Part shown: piece by piece, positions 62,856-64,000 of the stretch
Position numbering within the stretch: position 1 is the stretch's first letter
How the letters are laid out: each line of letters begins with the position of its first letter
NCBI GenBank assembly: GCA_016195915.1
Contig: JACPYS010000040.1
Span: 18,803-82,802, forward strand
Length of the DNA: 64,000 nt
Direction of reading: 5' to 3'
Source: Betaproteobacteria bacterium
GTDB taxonomy: Bacteria > Pseudomonadota > Gammaproteobacteria > Burkholderiales > SG8-39
Notes under the pieces: model-generated
Databases searched by the model: none
The model's input: only the letters and a program-made list of their open reading frames with translations
What the model was told of the DNA's origin: nothing
Program-made: the position numbers and the translations under genes

Positions 62856-63364
62856 ATGAAGGAGACGCTTCACGTCCTGTTGCAACTGCGCAGCGAGGGC
62901 GTGCTGGCCCAGTTTGCCGTCGGCGGCGCGATCGCGGGGAGTTTTTACATCGAGGCAGTCGCGACCGAGGACCTCGATATTTTCGCTTTCCTGCGGCCGT
63001 CGCCCGGCGGTCTGGTGGTAATGACACCGCTGCATGAACGCCTGAAGGAACTCGGCGCCACAGTGTGCAAGATGAACGCGTGCTGATCCACTCTTGGCCT
63101 GTGCTGATTCTGCCGGCCTACACGCCGCTGGTGGAAGAGGCGGTGCGTGACGCGCGGGAACAGGCGTTCGAAGGCCTGGCGGTGCCGGTGGTGACGGCGG
63201 ACTATCTGTGCGCCATCGCCTTGCAAACTGGCCGTCTCAAGGACTATTTGCGCCTCTATTCCCTGATCCAGGCCGGTTGCGTCACCATCGCGAAACTCCG
63301 CCAATTGATCCAGACCCACCAACTGCAGGAGCGCTGGAACGACTATGCCCGTCGATACGCTTGA
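62856..63364 (+). pseudogene. Frameshifted nucleotidyltransferase-like gene
   Basis: The first part encodes MKETLHVLLQLRSEG, then FAVGGAIAGSFYIEAVATEDLDIFAFL, the GG-x...DxD signature of small nucleotidyltransferases (AbiEii/DUF6036-like). It stops at 63086. The second part, in another frame, encodes VLIHSWPVLILPAYTPLVEEAVRDA and a helical end. The two join if two bases are removed from GTGTG (63063-63067), pointing to a TG duplication. Either the gene is broken or the base calls are wrong there. Confidence 0.7.
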
Positions 63365-63536
63365 TCCGGCTTTTCTCGAACAGCACGTCGCCCGGGTCAA
63401 GGCTGCGTGGCGCAAGCATGCGCATTCCCTGACATGGGAAGAAAAAGTCGCCGCGATCGAGCGCATGCGTGAACGCGGCCGCGCACTGAAGCGGGCACGC
63501 GATGCGAACGCCAGGAAAGCGGACAAGTCTGGCTGA
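63345..63536 (+). CDS. Small hypothetical protein next to the nucleotidyltransferase
   Basis: A 63-residue, strongly helical and basic protein: VDTLDPAFLEQHVARVKAAWRK, then WEEKVAAIERMRERGRALKRARDANARKA. It overlaps the end of the preceding gene by 20 bases, so the two were probably one unit. I do not recognise a family. The size and coupling would suit an accessory or antitoxin-like partner, without further proof. Confidence 0.5.
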   Translation: MPVDTLDPAFLEQHVARVKAAWRKHAHSLTWEEKVAAIERMRERGRALKRARDANARKADKSG

Positions 63537-63540
63537 TGCG

Positions 63541-63849
63541 ATGGAAATGGCTGAGACCGAAGTGCGCGACGGGATGCGCATCGATTGGGATCTGCCGATC
63601 ACCATGCACGACGGCCTCGTTCTGCGAGCCGACGTGTTCCGCCCGGTCGATGAAGGACGCTACCCGGTCATTCTGAGCCACGGTCCCTATGCCAAGGGAC
63701 TCGCGTTCCAGGAAGGTTATCCGAGCGCTTGGTAGCGCATGGTGGCGGAACATCCCGACGTCGCCCACGGCACCACCAACCGGTACCAGAGCTGGGCAGT
63801 CGCGGACCCGGAGAAATGGGTGCCGGCGCCTTCTCCGCCGCCGCTGTAG
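63541..63849 (+). pseudogene. Interrupted CocE/NonD-family hydrolase
   Basis: The frame begins MEMAETEVRDGMRIDWDLPI and continues ITMHDGLVLRADVFRPVDEG and PVILSHGPYAKGLAFQEGYPSAW, the N-terminal part of CocE/X-Pro dipeptidyl-peptidase-like hydrolases. A TAG at 63733-63735 stands where relatives have Gln (SAWQRMV). After it, the same frame continues RMVAEHPDVAHGTTNRYQSWAVADPEKWVP before ending at 63849. The catalytic Ser region is absent, so the gene is broken twice. Bases 63850-64000 show no gene. Confidence 0.75.
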
Positions 63850-64000
63850 CGACGGCTGCTCTAGCCCGTCTTTCTCAACTGAGCACCGACACTGTTGCTA
63901 AGTAGTTGATTCTGCGTGGCACGGTGCTGAAGGTCTCCACTACACGGTGGCGGGCTCCGCGGTGGCTTCTCGAACTTGCTTGGCGGTGATTTTCGGCGGC

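Overview
The window is high-GC bacterial DNA that reads like a betaproteobacterium of the Burkholderiales type, or an uncultured relative. The evidence is the recX-recA and recJ-prfB-lysS core neighbourhoods, the prfB frameshift, and four orphan Bug/TctC periplasmic binding proteins without membrane partners, a hallmark of that group. Assignment to a genus is not possible from sequence alone.

Layout. Bases 1-15800 are an accessory strip of short plus-strand genes: cupin, LanC-like, GNAT, VOC, MAPEG, three GFA proteins, two GSTs, RidA, DinB, HAD, esterase, DapA-like, PhzF and hemolysin III. It includes at least three gene remnants and, around 3.0-4.0 kb, three attC-like recombination sites, so part of it may be an integrase-less gene-cassette cluster. 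Bases 15900-34300 are mostly core: ppdK, alaS (minus), recX-recA (minus, with a promoter and SOS-like box), a hydroxyacid dehydrogenase, LysE, Bug, an exonuclease/GIY-YIG fusion, recJ, an exported methyltransferase, prfB and lysS.

Bases 34326-41581 hold a divergent catabolic locus: Bug-MmgE/PrpD-CaiB to the left, and CitE-like lyase-MaoC hydratase-acyl-CoA dehydrogenase to the right. A GntR/HutC regulator lies between them. A perfect 20-bp palindrome overlaps the -10 of the right promoter and a related dyad sits at the start of the left one. The gene content fits CoA activation, hydration and cleavage of a branched C5 dicarboxylate such as itaconate or mesaconate. Bases 41671-46366 carry an EF-hand membrane protein, an intact RelE/XRE toxin-antitoxin pair, a serine hydrolase and a decayed toxin-antitoxin pair.

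Bases 46322-54522 carry hyuAB divergent from a thiamine-diphosphate enzyme, RraA, Bug and a class IV aminotransferase. The thiamine-diphosphate gene is preceded by an 11-codon leader ORF. A 45-bp relic of a CoA-ligase gene end follows hyuA in frame.

Bases 54550-62584 are the most unusual part: one tightly packed minus-strand operon with four tandem phosphotriesterase-like paralogues, a Bug protein, an amidohydrolase, an SDR and a phenylacetate-CoA-ligase-like enzyme. Only the last of the four paralogues keeps all six metal ligands. The other three have each lost a different subset, and the SDR and amidohydrolase also lack canonical catalytic or metal residues. The right edge carries a frameshifted nucleotidyltransferase and an interrupted CocE-like hydrolase.
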